A program made the translations under genes and the position numbers. A DNA stretch of 64,000 bases from Phaeobacter sp. 11ANDIMAR09 (lineage in GTDB: Bacteria; Pseudomonadota; Alphaproteobacteria; Rhodobacterales; Rhodobacteraceae), in assembly GCF_001294455.1 (NCBI RefSeq), contig NZ_LIKT01000001.1:186001-250000 (forward strand), given 5' to 3'. Under the pieces are notes generated by a model that ran no database searches, had not been told where the DNA came from, and worked only from the letters and a program-made list of their open reading frames with translations. Position 1 is the stretch's first letter. Every line of letters begins with the position of its first letter. Below are positions 1-9,036 of the stretch, in pieces.

Positions 1-1152
1 GGTCTCTCCATCATGGGGCAGCACATGGCCAGACTCATCAACAATGCGCAGCTCAACGCCATAGGGCGGACGGCCCTGGCCTTCGCGAATGGCGCCTTTT
101 TCGGTATCAGACAGATCCTGGTGCTTTTGCAGCAAATGGTTCAGCGTCCCCAGCGGACTGGTTTCGGTCATGCCCCAGGCATGGATCAGCTCGACGCCGT
201 ATTTGTCGCGGAAGGCCGGGATCATCACGGTTGGCAGCGCCGAGCCACCCACAACCGTGCGTGTCAGGCTTTCGGCCTTGCTGCCGGTTTTCTCCAGCGC
301 CTGCAGCAGCCCCATCCAGATGGTGGGAACGCCCAGCGCCAATGTCACCTGCTCACCGTCGATCAGACGCACCAGGCTTTCACCGTCCAGATTTGGCCCC
401 GGCAACACCAGCTTGGCGCCGACACCGGCAGCGATATAGGGCACGCCCCAGGCATTGACGTGGAACATCGGGACCACTGCCATGACGGTATCACGCGCCG
501 AAATCGCCAGGCCATCCGGCTGGTTGCCACCCAGCGAATGAAGCACTGTGGTCCGGTGGGTATATTGCACACCCTTTGGATTGCCGGTGGTGCCCGAGGT
601 ATAGCACAGGCTAGAGGGCATATTCTCATCCAGCACGGGCCAGCTATAGTCGTCAGCCTCAGCGCCAATCAGCTCGTCATAGAACAGGATACCCGGCACC
701 GCCTCGGTCGCGGCCTCATCGCGGGGACCCATCAGAACGATATGTTTGATGGTCTTGAAGTGTTCTTTCAACTGGCCCACAGCGGGTACAAAAGTGGCAT
801 CAATGAACAAGACCTGATCTGCAGCATGATTGATGATGTAGATCAGCTGCTCAGGCTTCAGGCGCGGATTGATCGTGTGGCAGATCATGCCTGCCCCTGC
901 GACACCAAAATAGATCTCCAAGTGGCGACGATTGTTCCAGGCAATGGTCCCGCAACGCTCCCCTTGGGCCACACCCAGACGCTCCAGCGCGGCGGCCAGT
1001 TTTCGGGCGTTGGCCTCGATCTCACCCCAGCTGGAATGCACCACCTCACCCGAGGTCTCTACCGACGTCACTGTGGTTTCGCCGTGATAACGACCCGCAT
1101 GTTCAACCAGAGAACTGATTGTCAGCGGCTTGTGCATCATTTTACCAAGCAT
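1..1152 (-). CDS. AMP-dependent acyl-CoA ligase (fatty-acid or DmdB-like), C-terminus cut by window edge
   Basis: This is an ANL-superfamily ligase that would activate a carboxylic acid to an acyl-AMP and then an acyl-CoA. The 384 residues seen start MLGKMMHKPLTISSLVEHA, with a GAGGAG ribosome site just upstream. The phosphate-binding loop YTSGTTGNPKGV is at about 184-195, MFHVNAWG at 229-236 and HAWGMTETSP at 324-333. The HVNAWG element is typical of medium-chain ligases (AlkK) and of methylmercaptopropionyl-CoA ligases (DmdB), so the substrate may be a fatty acid or a DMSP breakdown product; sequence alone does not decide. It follows the GMC oxidoreductase gene by 19 bases and is probably co-transcribed with it. 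The C-terminal lid domain lies outside the window. Confidence 0.9.
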   Translation of the reverse strand, partial: MLGKMMHKPLTISSLVEHAGRYHGETTVTSVETSGEVVHSSWGEIEANARKLAAALERLGVAQGERCGTIAWNNRRHLEIYFGVAGAGMICHTINPRLKPEQLIYIINHAADQVLFIDATFVPAVGQLKEHFKTIKHIVLMGPRDEAATEAVPGILFYDELIGAEADDYSWPVLDENMPSSLCYTSGTTGNPKGVQYTHRTTVLHSLGGNQPDGLAISARDTVMAVVPMFHVNAWGVPYIAAGVGAKLVLPGPNLDGESLVRLIDGEQVTLALGVPTIWMGLLQALEKTGSKAESLTRTVVGGSALPTVMIPAFRDKYGVELIHAWGMTETSPLGTLNHLLQKHQDLSDTEKGAIREGQGRPPYGVELRIVDESGHVLPHDGET

Positions 1153-1171
1153 TTCGCCTGTCTCCTCATAT

Positions 1172-2794
1172 TTATTCTGCAGCCAACGCCGCATGGCCAC
1201 GGATCATATCCGCAGCCTTTTCAGCAATCATAATGGTGGGCGCGTTGGTATTGCCCCCAATCAGCCGTGGCATGACAGAGGCATCGACAACACGCAGCCC
1301 CGCCAGGCCCCGCACCTTCAATTCCGGATCGACAACAGCCATGTCATCCTGCCCCATCTTGCAGGTTCCCACCGGATGATAAATCGTATCCGAGCGCGCC
1401 CGGATGTGCTGCTCCAACGCTGCGTCATCCGGCTCTTCTTTGATAAAGAGTTCTTTATGAATATAACCCGCCAATGGTGCAGTCTGCATCAGCTGCCGCG
1501 TTTTGCGCGCGCCCTTCATCAGCACCGCCAGATCTTCGGGATCCGACAGGAACTGCGGGTCAATGCGTGGCGGTGCCATCGGATCAGCCGAGCTCAGCCC
1601 CACCGAGCCCCGCGATTTTGGTCTGAGCACACAGACATGACAACTGAAGCCATGGCCCATGTGCAGTTTGCGTGCATGATCATCGACAATTGAGATGACA
1701 AAATGCAGCTGGATATCAGCGCGTTCTAGGTGGCTTTCGGTTTTGAGGAAGGCCGCCCCTTCGGCAAAGGGCGTAGAAAGCATACCCGTTCCAGATTTGC
1801 GCCAATCGGCCATATGTTTCAGCAGAGACACACTGCCTGGCAGCGAGATGCCAAAATTGTCGCGATCTTTGCTTTTGTAGGCCAGGGTGAAATCCAAATG
1901 GTCCTGCAGATTCTGGCCAACGCCGGGCAGCTCATGCACCAACGTGATGCCATGGGGCTCGATATCCTCGGCCCGGCCAACACCGGAGAGTTGCAACAAT
2001 TGTGGCGAATTAAATGCTCCGCCACATAGGATCACCTCACGCTTTGCTGTGACCTGCTTCTCCTGGCCGCCCTGGCGATAGGCAACGCCCGTGGCGCGCT
2101 TTCCCTCAAGCAACACGCGGGTTGCATGGGCCTTGGTCAATACGGTCAGATTAGGACGGTCCATCACCGGATGCAGATAGGCCGCCGCCGCCGAGCATCG
2201 CTCACCATTCCTATCCTTGGCGTGGAACTGAGTGACCTGATATTCGCCAATGCCTTCGTTGTCGCCGCTGTTGAAATCCGCAACCTCGCGGATCTGCAAC
2301 GCCTGCCCAGCCTCGACAAAGGCCCGGGTTATAGGGCGTGGGGATTTCTGATTGCTGACCTGTAGCGGACCACTGCCCCCATGGGCATCATCACCGCCGC
2401 GCTCGTTGTTTTCCGCCCGTTTAAAATAGGGCAACACCGCGTCCCAGTTCCAGCCGTCACAGCCCAGATCGGCCCATTCGTCATAGTCCTTGGCGTGGCC
2501 ACGCACATAGAGCATGGCGTTTATGGCACTGGAGCCGCCCAGCGCCTTGCCGCGCGGCTGATAGCCTTTGCGCCCGTTTAACCCCGGTTGCGGCACCGTT
2601 TCAAAAGCCCAGTTGTTGATCTTGGGGCGCCCAGGCAGCATGGCAACAACCGCAGCAGGGGCACGGACCAGAATACTGTCGCCCTTGCCGCCTGCCTCAA
2701 TCAGGCAAACCGTGGTGGCAGAATCCTCGCTCAGACGCGCGGCCAATGTGGACCCCGCTGAGCCGCCTCCGACAATCACATAGTCAAACTGCAT
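1172..2794 (-). CDS. GMC-family FAD oxidoreductase (choline/alcohol dehydrogenase-like)
   Basis: A 540-residue flavoprotein of the glucose-methanol-choline family, which oxidises an alcohol to an aldehyde. The dinucleotide fold GGGSAGS is at residues 9-15. The first GMC signature (RGKALGGSSAINAMLYVRG) follows near residue 80 and the second (GGAFNSPQLLQLSG) near 254. The catalytic pair is visible as His473 in HPVGTCKMG and Asn517 in GNTNAPTIM. The start at 2794 has the purine-rich stretch GGGGGAGAG just upstream; an in-frame extension to 2920 lacks family residues. It resembles BetA, but no betB or betaine genes are adjacent. The neighbour is an acyl-CoA ligase, suggesting catabolism of an alcohol to an acyl-CoA; the substrate is unknown. 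Confidence 0.92.
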   Translation of the reverse strand: MQFDYVIVGGGSAGSTLAARLSEDSATTVCLIEAGGKGDSILVRAPAAVVAMLPGRPKINNWAFETVPQPGLNGRKGYQPRGKALGGSSAINAMLYVRGHAKDYDEWADLGCDGWNWDAVLPYFKRAENNERGGDDAHGGSGPLQVSNQKSPRPITRAFVEAGQALQIREVADFNSGDNEGIGEYQVTQFHAKDRNGERCSAAAAYLHPVMDRPNLTVLTKAHATRVLLEGKRATGVAYRQGGQEKQVTAKREVILCGGAFNSPQLLQLSGVGRAEDIEPHGITLVHELPGVGQNLQDHLDFTLAYKSKDRDNFGISLPGSVSLLKHMADWRKSGTGMLSTPFAEGAAFLKTESHLERADIQLHFVISIVDDHARKLHMGHGFSCHVCVLRPKSRGSVGLSSADPMAPPRIDPQFLSDPEDLAVLMKGARKTRQLMQTAPLAGYIHKELFIKEEPDDAALEQHIRARSDTIYHPVGTCKMGQDDMAVVDPELKVRGLAGLRVVDASVMPRLIGGNTNAPTIMIAEKAADMIRGHAALAAE

Positions 2795-2923
2795 TGCTTC
2801 TCTCCCCCTACAACCCTTTGGGGATGAGCAGAGCCAAGCCGACAGGCTCTGTCCAGACTTACACAGCGTAATTCGGCAGCTGAGCACAGAGGGATGTGCC
2901 AAAAAATGGAGCCGCACCAAAGG

Positions 2924-2964
2924 AAAGGGCCGCAGCGGCTAAGATTTGCCCGCTGCGGCCCTTT
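2924..2964 (-). terminator. hairpin downstream of hemY
   Basis: A perfect 15-bp stem (2924-2938 pairs with 2950-2964) with an 11-base loop lies 13 bases past the hemY stop. The U-tract on the minus strand is weak (TCCTTTGG). It probably ends the hemD-mitofilin-hemY transcript before the GMC gene. Confidence 0.6.
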
Positions 2965-2976
2965 CGCTTAACTCAG

Positions 2977-4476
2977 TTAAGCCTTCGCTTCGCTGCTGTC
3001 TTCTGAACGTGAGCTTTCAGAGGTTGGATCGCTCTCGCTTATGTCATCGAGCTCTTCGGCGTCGATGACATCTTGCACCACCACAGCATCAGAAGCACTC
3101 GACGCGCCAGTAATCAGCGGCAGCATATGCACGCCTGTGGCGCTGGCCACCTCTGGGGTTTCAGGCCGCTGCCAGCTTAGGGTGTCAAAGCTGGTGCAAT
3201 GTTCACAGACTGGCGCCCATTCCGCGTGGATATGGTTGCAATTGGTGCAGAGCCACTGTGGCCCGCGTGGTGCTGTCAGCGCCCGGGCCAGCCAGGCCTG
3301 GGTCACCGCATTATCCGCGCCCTCGCCCTTCTCGATTGCTGCCATCAGGGTCAGCACCCGTGCATCCGGCGCCCGTTCGACCAGATCCCCCAGAACTCGA
3401 CGCGCTTCGGGGAAGTCTTCGGCAACGATATGCAGCTCGGCCATGACCAACCGGGTTTCGTCATCCTGGGGCTTGAGCCGCGCCAGTTGATCAAAACGTT
3501 TCACCCGCTGCGGGGCGGTTTCTTCTGGCTCAACCTCAGCAAAGACATGGGCCAGATCCGGGTGCGGCTGCGCCTCCCAGGCTTTTTTCAGCACCTTGAT
3601 GGCATTGCGTTTCTTGCCCTGCTCCAGATAGGCGCGCGCTGCCATAGCCGCCGCCGGAACCAGATCAGGCGAAAGTCGGTTGGCTTCAATCGCCTGTTCG
3701 CGCTGCTCTATAGTGGCTGCCTCATCTGCAACTTCGCGCGAGGCCGACAGGGCCAGCACCGCATCGCGCCGCTTAAAGACATCGCGCGGCAGTGAGCCGG
3801 ATTTCAGCTTGGCCGACAGGGTCTTGCGCGCACCTGCCCAATCCTCGGCCTGGGCTTGCAGCTGCAACAGGGTGTCCTGAACCTCTTCGTGTTTGGGACG
3901 CAGGGCCAAGGCCTTTTCAGCCAGTTGCAGCGCCGTGTCCTTGTCCCCTTCTGAGAGTTTTTGCTTCATAATGCCACGCACGCCAACAAAGCGGGTGCTC
4001 TGATCGCTCAGCAAGCGTTTGTAGGCCTCGGCAGCTTTATGAGTATCCCCGGCCATCTCTGCGGCCTGGGCGGTCAACAGATCAGTGAGTTGCGGATTAT
4101 CAAGATAGCGCGCCGCTTTTGACGCCTTGGTCAGCGCTAGGCGCCCCTCGCCGGAGGCCAGCGCCATCATGCCGTCAGACAGCGCCTGATAGCCCTTGCG
4201 CTCGCGCCCCTTGTCAAAATAGCGCGACATCGCCGTCTCATCGCCATTGAGGAACTTGAGCGTCGCCACCAGCAGCGTCAGCAGCTTGAGGAAGATCCAG
4301 ACTGACAGCACCAACAGGCCCAGCGCCAGCACCGATTGCAGCGCCCCAAGGGTGTATTCGGTGCCCGCAACGGTGATCTGCACCCCGCCTGCGGTTTCCA
4401 TCAAAATACCCGCCCCAAAGGCGATCAGCGCCACCAGGGCAACAAAAACCAGAATTTTCAACAATGACCAGAGCAT
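2977..4476 (-). CDS. hemY: HemY-type TPR membrane protein of the heme operon
   Basis: A 499-residue inner-membrane protein of the proteobacterial HemY family, which is found with heme genes but is not the oxidase of the same name. Two membrane segments lie at about 5-25 and 45-65 (HemY_N region), followed by a long alanine-rich TPR-like helical region. Near the C-terminus is a zinc-ribbon-like element with Cys410, Cys413, Cys424 and Cys427 (CTNC...CEHC), then an acidic Ser/Glu-rich tail. The gene starts 10 bases after the mitofilin-like gene ends, so hemD, the mitofilin-like gene and hemY form one transcription unit. Its biochemical role is not established; a scaffold for late heme steps has been suggested. 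Confidence 0.88.
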   Translation of the reverse strand: MLWSLLKILVFVALVALIAFGAGILMETAGGVQITVAGTEYTLGALQSVLALGLLVLSVWIFLKLLTLLVATLKFLNGDETAMSRYFDKGRERKGYQALSDGMMALASGEGRLALTKASKAARYLDNPQLTDLLTAQAAEMAGDTHKAAEAYKRLLSDQSTRFVGVRGIMKQKLSEGDKDTALQLAEKALALRPKHEEVQDTLLQLQAQAEDWAGARKTLSAKLKSGSLPRDVFKRRDAVLALSASREVADEAATIEQREQAIEANRLSPDLVPAAAMAARAYLEQGKKRNAIKVLKKAWEAQPHPDLAHVFAEVEPEETAPQRVKRFDQLARLKPQDDETRLVMAELHIVAEDFPEARRVLGDLVERAPDARVLTLMAAIEKGEGADNAVTQAWLARALTAPRGPQWLCTNCNHIHAEWAPVCEHCTSFDTLSWQRPETPEVASATGVHMLPLITGASSASDAVVVQDVIDAEELDDISESDPTSESSRSEDSSEAKA

Positions 4477-4486
4477 GGCGGCTTCC

Positions 4487-5812
4487 TTATTTGGCGTTCA
4501 GGCTTTGGGCCAGGTGATCAACAGCCGCAATGGCTGCCAGACGTGTTTGGGCGGAGGCCTGCCAAGCGGCAAAAGCCGCTTGGGCCGCCTCGGGCAGGGT
4601 CTCTATCTCTGCGAGCGCATCGGCAATTGCGCCAGACTGAACTGCGGCCTCAGCGCGGGACAAAACCGCATCAGCGCCGTCGCCCTCTTGTCGTGTCACC
4701 GAACGGGCGCCAAGGTGACGATTGACATAATCCATCAGACCACCGCTGCCCTTGGTTTCCTGCCGCGCCAGCGCCAATGCCTCACGCGCGAGCGGCGCAT
4801 AGCCGGCTTGCAGGCCAGACAGCGTGGCAACACCAGCCTCGCCACTTCCGGACAGATCCTGAGGAACAACAACCTGCAGGCTGTGCAGCTCCGCCAGAGG
4901 TTCGGCAAAGCTGCCGCCTGTATCCAGAGAGATACGGATTTTTGCCAGTGCCAGTTGGGCTGCAGCGATGCGTGCCGCCTCCAGACTTGCCTTCTCCGTG
5001 AGACGGGCCTCGGCCAGCATCTCTTCAACCTCAGAACGCTGGGTTGCCAAGCTTTGCTGCAACTTGGCCAATTCGCCCTCAAAGGCGGCAACCGCCTCGG
5101 GAGAAGCCGCATCGGTCAGCGGGCGTGCCTCTATCTGTTCCAGCCGGGCATTTAGATCCGTGATCTCGGCAGAGCTTGCAGAACCCGGCGCCGGAGCATC
5201 ACGCAGGGCTGATACGGCAGATTCGAGCACATCAAGACGTGTATTCAAAGGCGCAACATCTGGCAGATCAATACTACCAAGTTGCCCCTGAAGTCCGGCA
5301 ATCTGTTCTTTCAAGGCTGCTTGTTCCTTGGCATTGGCTGCCATATCGGCCTCATAAGCCGCCTGGTCTATGCCGCCAGTGCCCAGAAGGCTGGCAGGCA
5401 TAACCGAGTTGAGGAACCCGCCCTGGCCAACAACAAAACCAAGCACAGCAGCCACGGCGCCGCCGAGCACAGCCGAACCAAACCCACCGCGTTTTTCGAT
5501 GATGCGTTCCACTTCTGGCTGGGGGGCAGGTGGTACTGACGCTTCTTCGACTGCGTCACGCTTTTCAGCAGTCTCAGTCTCAGTCTCAGTCTCAGTCTCA
5601 GTCTCAGTCTCAGTCTCAGTCTCAGTCTCAGTCTCAGAGGGGGCCTCAGCCTCAACCTCTTCTTGGTCAAGCACCTCGGCTTCGATTTGATCCTCGGTCA
5701 GCTCCTCAGTGGCCAAGCTCTCGGTCTCAGAGGATGGCGCATCCTTTGCCCCAAGGTCCTGCGTGTCAGCCTCTGGCTTGATCACATCATCCGCAGTTGT
5801 CTTGTCAGCCAC
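4487..5812 (-). CDS. Mitofilin (Mic60)-like inner-membrane protein with (ET)11 run
   Basis: A 441-residue protein with a long acidic N-terminus (1-108), one glycine/alanine-rich membrane helix at about 111-135, a coiled-coil middle and a C-terminal mitofilin-type domain. This is the alphaproteobacterial COG4223/Mic60 architecture, known between hemD and hemY in this class. In photosynthetic relatives Mic60 shapes intracytoplasmic membranes and in mitochondria it forms crista junctions; a similar envelope role here is inferred. Residues 60-81 are eleven consecutive Glu-Thr pairs encoded by an exact hexanucleotide repeat, just before the membrane helix. The start codon at 5812 lacks a strong ribosome site (GGGGAGGCC lies slightly upstream). 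Confidence 0.85.
   Translation of the reverse strand: MADKTTADDVIKPEADTQDLGAKDAPSSETESLATEELTEDQIEAEVLDQEEVEAEAPSETETETETETETETETETETETAEKRDAVEEASVPPAPQPEVERIIEKRGGFGSAVLGGAVAAVLGFVVGQGGFLNSVMPASLLGTGGIDQAAYEADMAANAKEQAALKEQIAGLQGQLGSIDLPDVAPLNTRLDVLESAVSALRDAPAPGSASSAEITDLNARLEQIEARPLTDAASPEAVAAFEGELAKLQQSLATQRSEVEEMLAEARLTEKASLEAARIAAAQLALAKIRISLDTGGSFAEPLAELHSLQVVVPQDLSGSGEAGVATLSGLQAGYAPLAREALALARQETKGSGGLMDYVNRHLGARSVTRQEGDGADAVLSRAEAAVQSGAIADALAEIETLPEAAQAAFAAWQASAQTRLAAIAAVDHLAQSLNAK
5571..5636. repeat. hexanucleotide microsatellite (GTCTCA)11
   Basis: Eleven perfect head-to-tail copies of GTCTCA (66 bases; TGAGAC on the coding strand) encode Glu-Thr residues 60-81 of the mitofilin-like protein. 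The unit is a multiple of three, so gain or loss of copies would keep the reading frame. Confidence 0.98.
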
Positions 5813-5865
5813 ACTGGCCTCCCCTTGATTCTCAAATCACTTAAACTCAGCACAACGCCCTGACC

Positions 5866-6630
5866 CTACTGCGCCGGATTGCCACCCTCAAGGTGCGCCA
5901 ACCGAACTGCGGCATCACGGACCATCACAGCCATATTGCGAGCATCCGGCATCTTACTTACCTGCAAGTCCTTGTAGTGCAAGCCCTTCACCTCTGTTGC
6001 CACGGCGTGACTTAACGCAATCAAAGTCAAATTGGCTTGATCCAACCCCAGACTGGCAAAATGCCGCGCAGTGCGTGGTGAAAAAAGCGGCGCAATGATC
6101 CTGTCCTGCGCCCGGATTTTTTGCAGGATCTCATCTGTTGGCGTCACAAGCTGCTGCTCATAGATTGCCTGCGCCTCGCAGGGCAGGCCAGCGGCCGCCA
6201 GGTTTCGCGCAATATCGCCACGGGTATGACGCCCGTGCATATGTAACAGGGGTACGGCTGGTCTGGCATCCCTAAGATACGCAATCAGCTCGGCTGCTGT
6301 GGCTCCGCAACATTGCGCGCGCCACCCAGCCTGTTCTGCGGCTCTGGTTGTACGCTGCCCAACACAAAAGGCTGGCAAGGAGGTCGGCGCCTGACCTGCC
6401 GCCAGAACTCCATTGCTGGAAGAGAAAACCACTCCTTTGTGTCCGTCAATAGCAACCGGCACATCAAGCGCCCGTATCCGCATTAAAGGGGCGTAAATCA
6501 CATCCAGCTGTGCTTGCAGTTCAGCCGGCAGCTGCGCCACAAATCCCTGCGATGCTTCGAGTGGTCGTGTCATCAACAGGGCAATCTTGGTGGGTTCAGC
6601 ACGGCGTTCAGAGACCGGGGCGTTGGTCAT
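5866..6630 (-). CDS. hemD: Uroporphyrinogen-III synthase
   Basis: A 254-residue HemD-family protein that closes hydroxymethylbilane to uroporphyrinogen III in the cytoplasm. The family is weakly conserved; the call rests on the start LLMTRPLEASQGF, the SSSNGVLAA segment and FSPRTARHF in the second lobe, and on its position ahead of the mitofilin-like gene and hemY. AGGAG lies nine bases before the ATG at 6630. The gene is divergent from tsaD. In many alphaproteobacteria hemC lies between tsaD and hemD; it is absent here, so hydroxymethylbilane synthase must be encoded elsewhere. Confidence 0.85.
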   Translation of the reverse strand: MTNAPVSERRAEPTKIALLMTRPLEASQGFVAQLPAELQAQLDVIYAPLMRIRALDVPVAIDGHKGVVFSSSNGVLAAGQAPTSLPAFCVGQRTTRAAEQAGWRAQCCGATAAELIAYLRDARPAVPLLHMHGRHTRGDIARNLAAAGLPCEAQAIYEQQLVTPTDEILQKIRAQDRIIAPLFSPRTARHFASLGLDQANLTLIALSHAVATEVKGLHYKDLQVSKMPDARNMAVMVRDAAVRLAHLEGGNPAQ

Positions 6631-6705
6631 GCTTTGGGCTCCTGGGATTGTTTGCCTGCCCTATAGGTGCTAGCTCCACCAGCAATCTGATGCAACGGGT
6701 AGACC

Positions 6706-7803
6706 ATGACACAAAGCCTGACACTTTTGGGGCTGGAAAGCAGCTGTGACGATACTGCCGCCGCCGTGGTGCGGCAAGAGCCAGGCCAGCGCGCCGAGGT
6801 GCTTTCGTCGATCGTCTTTGGCCAGACCGAATTGCACAGCGCCTTTGGCGGTGTCGTTCCGGAAATCGCCGCCCGTGCCCATGCGGAGAAACTCGACCAC
6901 TGCGTTGTGGATGCGCTGGCCGCTGCCGGGGTGACCCTACAGGATCTGGATGCCATTGCAGTCACCGCCGGGCCGGGATTGATTGGCGGGGTAATGTCTG
7001 GGGTGATGTGTGCCAAGGGCATTGCTGCCGCAACCGACCTGCCGCTGGTCGGCGTCAACCATCTGGCGGGTCATGCGCTGACGCCTCGGCTGACCGATGA
7101 TGTGGCCTACCCCTATCTGATGCTGCTGGTCTCTGGTGGTCACTGCCAATATCTGATCGCCCGTGGGCCTGAAGATTTCACCCGCCTGGGCGGCACCATA
7201 GACGACGCCCCGGGCGAGGCCTTTGACAAGACGGCGCGCCTGCTGGGTCTGCCACAGCCTGGCGGACCTTCGGTGCAGAAAGAGGCCGAGAACGGCGATC
7301 CCAAGCGATTCCGCTTTCCCCGACCGTTGATCCAGCGCGCAGATTGCAACCTGTCCTTTTCCGGTCTGAAAACCGCACTGATGCGAATGCGCGATCAGAT
7401 CGTAGATGAAAAATCGGGCCTGACGCGGCAAGACCGCGCCGATCTTTGCGCCGGGTTTCAGGCGGCTGTGGCGGATGTTCTGGCCTCCAAAACCCGCCGC
7501 GCCCTGGCGATCTATCTGGCTGAAACCCCCGCCACACCGACTTTGGCTGTGGCAGGGGGCGTGGCTGCAAATACGGCCATTCGCGCTGCATTAGAGACTG
7601 TTTGTGCAGAATTGGACACTCAGTTTGTGGCCCCACCTTTGGCGCTGTGTACGGATAATGCCGCGATGATTGCCTATGCTGGTCTCGAGCGTTTCAAAGC
7701 AGGTGCCCGCGACGGAATGGATCTAACCGCCCGCCCCCGCTGGCCCCTGGATCAAAGCAGCCCGGCGATGCTGGGATCAGGACGCAAAGGAGCCAAGGCA
7801 TGA
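6706..7803 (+). CDS. tsaD: tRNA N6-adenosine threonylcarbamoyltransferase TsaD
   Basis: A 365-residue TsaD/Kae1/Gcp-family protein that transfers the threonylcarbamoyl group to A37 of ANN-decoding tRNAs, working with TsaB and TsaE. It begins [13 protein letters not shown], the ASKHA ATP fold. The metal ligands are His119 and His123 in VNHLAGHAL, followed by LLVSGGHCQ and a C-terminal [13 protein letters not shown]. Length is close to the family's usual 335-365. It heads an operon in which gpsA overlaps it by four bases (ATGA). Its partner tsaE is also in this window, at 19.6 kb in a different operon. Confidence 0.97.
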   Translation: MTQSLTLLGLESSCDDTAAAVVRQEPGQRAEVLSSIVFGQTELHSAFGGVVPEIAARAHAEKLDHCVVDALAAAGVTLQDLDAIAVTAGPGLIGGVMSGVMCAKGIAAATDLPLVGVNHLAGHALTPRLTDDVAYPYLMLLVSGGHCQYLIARGPEDFTRLGGTIDDAPGEAFDKTARLLGLPQPGGPSVQKEAENGDPKRFRFPRPLIQRADCNLSFSGLKTALMRMRDQIVDEKSGLTRQDRADLCAGFQAAVADVLASKTRRALAIYLAETPATPTLAVAGGVAANTAIRAALETVCAELDTQFVAPPLALCTDNAAMIAYAGLERFKAGARDGMDLTARPRWPLDQSSPAMLGSGRKGAKA

Positions 7804-8762
7804 GCCTCTCTGTGCTTGGTGCCGGCGCCTTTGGCACTGCTCTGGCGATTTCATTGGCCAAACAAGCGCCAGTCACCCTGTGGGCCAGAGACGCCCGGCA
7901 TGCCGCTCAGATGCAGGAAAACCGCTGCAACGCCGCCCGACTACCGGATGTTACCCTGCCGGAAGCTTTGACGCCCACCAGCGATTTCCACCTGGCTGCC
8001 AGTGCCGAGGTGCTGCTGCTGGCGGTGCCCATGCAGAAACTGCGTTCGGTTTTGGAGGCCAACCGCGAAGCATTGGACGGCAAAGTTCTGGTGGCCTGCT
8101 GCAAAGGCATTGAGCTGAAAACCGGGCTGGGCCCAATTGCAGTGATCTCTGAGGTGCTGCCAGATGCCAGATCCGCCCTGCTGACCGGCCCCAGTTTTGC
8201 CGCCGATATTGCCCGTGGCCTGCCCACAGCTCTCACCCTAGCCTGCGCCGATGCGGATCTGTGCCGCCGCTTGCAGGAACAACTGACCACCAAAAACCTG
8301 CGCCTGTATCGCACTACGGATACCTGTGGCGCCGAATTGGGCGGGGCGCTGAAAAATGTCATCGCCATAGCCTGTGGCGCCGTGATTGGCGCCGGACTGG
8401 GCGATAGCGCCCGAGCGGCGCTCATGACGCGTGGCTATGCTGAAATGCAGCGTATGGCGCTGGCCTGTGGGGCAAAGCCAGAAACCCTGGCCGGTCTCTC
8501 CGGCTTTGGCGACCTGACCCTCACCTGCAGCTCAACCCTGTCGCGCAATTACCAATTGGGCCTGTCCATCGGACGTGGTGACGGGTTTGACCCCACGGTC
8601 ACCGTCGAAGGGGCCGCCACTGCGCGTGCCACCGCAGCCAAGGCCAAAACCATGGGCCTGGACATGCCCCTGACCAAGACCGTCGTCGGATTACTGAATG
8701 GTGACTTGACGATTGCTACCGCCAGCGCTCAACTGCTGGCACGCCCTTTGAAAGAGGAATGA
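7800..8762 (+). CDS. gpsA: Glycerol-3-phosphate dehydrogenase [NAD(P)+]
   Basis: A 320-residue GpsA that reduces dihydroxyacetone phosphate to sn-glycerol 3-phosphate for phospholipid synthesis. The Rossmann motif [11 protein letters not shown] is at 5-15. The central KGIE element ([11 protein letters not shown]), the catalytic lysine in [12 protein letters not shown] and [12 protein letters not shown] are all present. The start overlaps the tsaD stop by four bases, as in many alphaproteobacteria. One base separates it from the YciI-like gene downstream, so all are probably on one message. Confidence 0.97.
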   Translation: MSLSVLGAGAFGTALAISLAKQAPVTLWARDARHAAQMQENRCNAARLPDVTLPEALTPTSDFHLAASAEVLLLAVPMQKLRSVLEANREALDGKVLVACCKGIELKTGLGPIAVISEVLPDARSALLTGPSFAADIARGLPTALTLACADADLCRRLQEQLTTKNLRLYRTTDTCGAELGGALKNVIAIACGAVIGAGLGDSARAALMTRGYAEMQRMALACGAKPETLAGLSGFGDLTLTCSSTLSRNYQLGLSIGRGDGFDPTVTVEGAATARATAAKAKTMGLDMPLTKTVVGLLNGDLTIATASAQLLARPLKEE

Positions 8763-8763
8763 A

Positions 8764-9036
8764 ATGCTGATTGCCCTGATCGCCCGTGACAAGCCCGGCC
8801 ACCTGCAAACCCGTGTGGACAACCGCGCGGCGCACCTTGCCTATATCGAAGAGACCGGCGTTGTGGCCCAGGCCGGCCCTTTGCTGGATCAGGATGGTGA
8901 GATGGCCGGCTCTTTGGTCATTCTCGACGTCGAAGACATGGCCGCCGGTGAAGCCTGGGCCGCTGCGGACCCCTATAACAAGGCCGGTTTGTTTGAGGCG
9001 GTTGAGCTGATCACCTGGAAGAAGGTTATCGGCTGA
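8764..9036 (+). CDS. YciI-like protein
   Basis: A 90-residue YCII-domain protein (ferredoxin-like fold) that begins MLIALIARDKPGHLQ. The family's His and Asp positions are visible in RAAHLAYI and AAADPYNKAGLF. Members are putative small cytoplasmic enzymes of unknown substrate. It lies one base after gpsA and its stop shares one base with the ATG of the EVE gene (TGATG), implying translational coupling. The gpsA-YciI-EVE arrangement is common in roseobacters as far as I recall. Confidence 0.85.
   Translation: MLIALIARDKPGHLQTRVDNRAAHLAYIEETGVVAQAGPLLDQDGEMAGSLVILDVEDMAAGEAWAAADPYNKAGLFEAVELITWKKVIG

Noticed and set aside
13-1233. Long plus-strand open frame opposite the acyl-CoA ligase
   Set aside because: Its translation has no recognisable motifs, while the minus strand encodes a clear ANL ligase with YTSGTTGNPKG.
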